A DNA stretch of 64,000 bases from JAASSS01 sp021767745. Lineage in GTDB: Bacteria; Pseudomonadota; Gammaproteobacteria; UBA5335. A program made the position numbers and the translations under genes. The notes under the pieces were generated by a model, which ran no database searches, had not been told where the DNA came from, and saw nothing but the letters and a program-made list of their open reading frames with translations. The stretch covers positions 62,001 to 126,000 of the forward strand of contig JAXHVN010000034.1 in NCBI GenBank assembly GCA_034189165.1, given 5' to 3'. Below, in pieces: positions 63,301 to 64,000 of the stretch (position 1 is the stretch's first letter; each line of letters opens with the position of its first letter).

Positions 63301-64000
63301 CACGACCTCCGGGTTGTTCCGTGACCTCTACGGCGAGCTGCTGCACTGGCTCGACCATGCCGGGCGACTGGCGCTGGCCGGCTCGGCCCAGGTGCTGGCC
63401 GCCGAGCCGGCATTGCGACCGGCGCTGGCCGCGGCACTCGCGCCGCTGCCAGCGCCGGTACCCCGGGGCGCCGAGCCGCTCGCGCGCAATCACCTCGCCC
63501 GGCGCTGGCGCGAGCGGGTGCTGGCCCGGCTGGACACCGGCATGGCGCCGGCCCGTGCGGGGCGCGAGGCCGCCTGGCGCATCTTCGGCGATGCGCCGGG
63601 GGGCTACGGCGCCGGCGTCAACCGGCTGGCCGAGCGCTCCGGGGCCTGGAGCGAGCGCGGCGAACTCGCTAGCGCCTATCGCCGCCGCATGGGGCATGTC
63701 TACGGGCTCGACGCCGATGGGCTGGCGGCGCCGGCCGCGTTTGGCGAAGCGCTCGCAGGCGTCGGGCGGACCTATCTCGGCCGGGCGAGCCACCTCTACG
63801 GCCTGCTCGACAACAACGATGCCTTCGACTACCTCGGCGGCCTCAGCATGGCGGTGGAACAGGTCCGCGGCACGGTGCCGGCCAGCCACGTCATTGATCA
63901 CGCCGATCCGGCGCAGGCCCGTCTGCGGCCGCTGCCGGCGGCGCTGCTGGGCGAGCTGCGGGCGCAGTTCCTGAACCCGGCCTGGATCGAGCCGCTGATG
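60323..64000 (+). CDS. cobN: exported CobN-like protein (cobaltochelatase large-subunit family), 3' end outside the window
   Basis: At least 1226 residues are open without a stop. The N terminus is a Sec signal (MKGALRRVLLAMALCLVLLG, AAA cleavage site near 25), so the protein should be periplasmic. CobN/BchH-family blocks follow: ADAVIHLGRHSTYEFLPHK (H676, H680, E684), PGIYPYIVDGVGEG, VIVDHLTPPIAASELYG, RAPDVLPTGRNFHALDP, GYGAGVNRL and LLDNNDAFDYLGGL. The GxHG and PGK of classical CobN read GRHS and PHK here. It is third in the B12 riboswitch operon. Dechelatase, corrinoid-processing or binding roles are all open. Confidence 0.88.
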   Translation, partial: MKGALRRVLLAMALCLVLLGRGAAAAPVHVFAVVSERAAPALAAGAASLAAQAPQVRVQARTPAQLRDLSPAALQAALAQADAVIIAGIYGEPAAPLAGALQASVPADGRRSVWPIRSDGALLSLAAAPAGRPGWSSAVPAQAADLARALNAGDDPAIAALHERQPALSPWITANRYWQGRDAANMAGLLALVAQHAGAALRVPAPVAVPALRFETPAAGTGPVVALLDLEASPHAALHAALCEALAARELTCLPISARWGPATTQALERLERRYGERLAGIISLQSFVLGGSQSRGRAEAALAALDVPVMSGIVLGEQSVAEWQLDVAGLPAASVYHRLAMPEVQGLSQPLVLAGAGATREDARTGLSWREIEPIGPQLALAAGRLARWQRLARLPNADKRVAIVYYNHPPGRHNIGADNLDVPASLWTLLHALRRAGYTTGPLPPDPAALLAALQTRGVNLPEDHAALRELARQVPRLPTTAYADWFATLPGPVRAEMRGGPLARLQAQFAAALQAEPVLTGPTREALGRRLTMVETELRHVLEGSAHPAREPALAGLTTLMDGYRALLRPPAAGVGTAPALAELDTRVQALTALGIEGLRGWGSPPGRSMVVGDSLVLPGLTFGNVFIGPQPPRGWELDEELLHANLIFPPPHQYLAFYRYLQHDFAADAVIHLGRHSTYEFLPHKRAGLDATDYPMLIAGELPGIYPYIVDGVGEGLQAKRRGLAVIVDHLTPPIAASELYGELLGLRQLVESFEAAPVGAAARGQAVASLRERLRTLELEDELALVMADELERRGQSLASASDELLVHEVGHYLTLLQEQFMPLGLHVFGRPWSDEAVATLLDSMAPPAAARAQQRAQLIASPPAEIAAVLAALSGRFVRPGKGNDPLRAPDVLPTGRNFHALDPSLLPTRIGWALGRRLAETARAESAADPAASEALVLWASDTVRDEGAMVAFALALMGIEPRWSERGQLAGLTRTAQAERRDVLITTSGLFRDLYGELLHWLDHAGRLALAGSAQVLAAEPALRPALAAALAPLPAPVPRGAEPLARNHLARRWRERVLARLDTGMAPARAGREAAWRIFGDAPGGYGAGVNRLAERSGAWSERGELASAYRRRMGHVYGLDADGLAAPAAFGEALAGVGRTYLGRASHLYGLLDNNDAFDYLGGLSMAVEQVRGTVPASHVIDHADPAQARLRPLPAALLGELRAQFLNPAWIEPLM

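Overview
The window is a 64 kb stretch of a very GC-rich gammaproteobacterial chromosome, an estimate from reading and not a computed GC value. It carries a complete 2-(mra)/dcw division and cell-wall cluster, an lpt-kds-rpoN-ptsN block, an sspAB pair behind petABC, an LpoA-type lipoprotein, and the lpxC-dciA-M23-secA-argJ-nudix/thiE-yacG-zapD-coaE-pilDCB order seen in pseudomonads and Chromatiales-like lineages. I cannot name a genus. A run of ten N at 56083-56092 shows this is a scaffold from a draft or metagenome assembly. I see no tRNA, insertion sequence, prophage or CRISPR array.

Layout. (1) About 0.1-10.3 kb, minus strand: yrbG-like antiporter, kdsD, kdsC, lptC, lptA, lptB, rpoN, hpf, ptsN, rapZ, mgtE, fbp. 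This covers Kdo synthesis and LPS export, sigma-54 with the nitrogen-related PTS branch, Mg uptake and gluconeogenesis. (2) 10.4-18.8 kb, plus strand: ibaG, murA, hisG, hisD, hisC, the cytochrome bc1 operon petABC, and sspAB. (3) 18.8-21.6 kb, minus strand: lpoA, yraN, diaA. (4) 21.6-41.7 kb, plus strand: rsmI, RNase P RNA, a well-defined mra promoter with phased MraZ operator repeats, then mraZ-rsmH-ftsL-ftsI-murE-murF-mraY-murD-ftsW-murG-murC-murB-ddl-ftsQ-ftsA-ftsZ-lpxC. Most genes here overlap by 1-14 bases, as in one long transcription and translation unit. (5) 41.7-55.7 kb: dciA against an M23 peptidase, secA, argJ and a MutT-ThiE fusion. The minus-strand block yacG, zapD, coaE, pilD, pilC, pilB, rppH follows, then two phosphatases (HAD type and HisN/IMPase type). 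(6) 55.8-64.0 kb, plus strand: a vitamin B12 locus. It holds an ABC permease and ATPase (btuC, btuD), a TTGACA promoter, a cobalamin riboswitch, the TonB-dependent receptor btuB, a PduO-type adenosyltransferase and a very large CobN-like protein that runs off the window end.

The most interesting element is the CobN-like protein. It has a clear Sec signal peptide, so it is predicted to act outside the cytoplasm. It sits in a riboswitch-controlled B12 uptake and activation operon with no cobalt-chelatase partners or corrin-ring genes in view. That points to exported corrinoid (or tetrapyrrole) handling rather than ordinary cytoplasmic cobalt insertion.

Most of the rest is conserved housekeeping sequence. 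Points worth checking there are the absence of the mla cassette between yrbG and ibaG, a shared CATG that starts two divergent genes (lpoA and rsmI), unusual start-codon choices, and two candidate histidinol-phosphate phosphatases beside each other.
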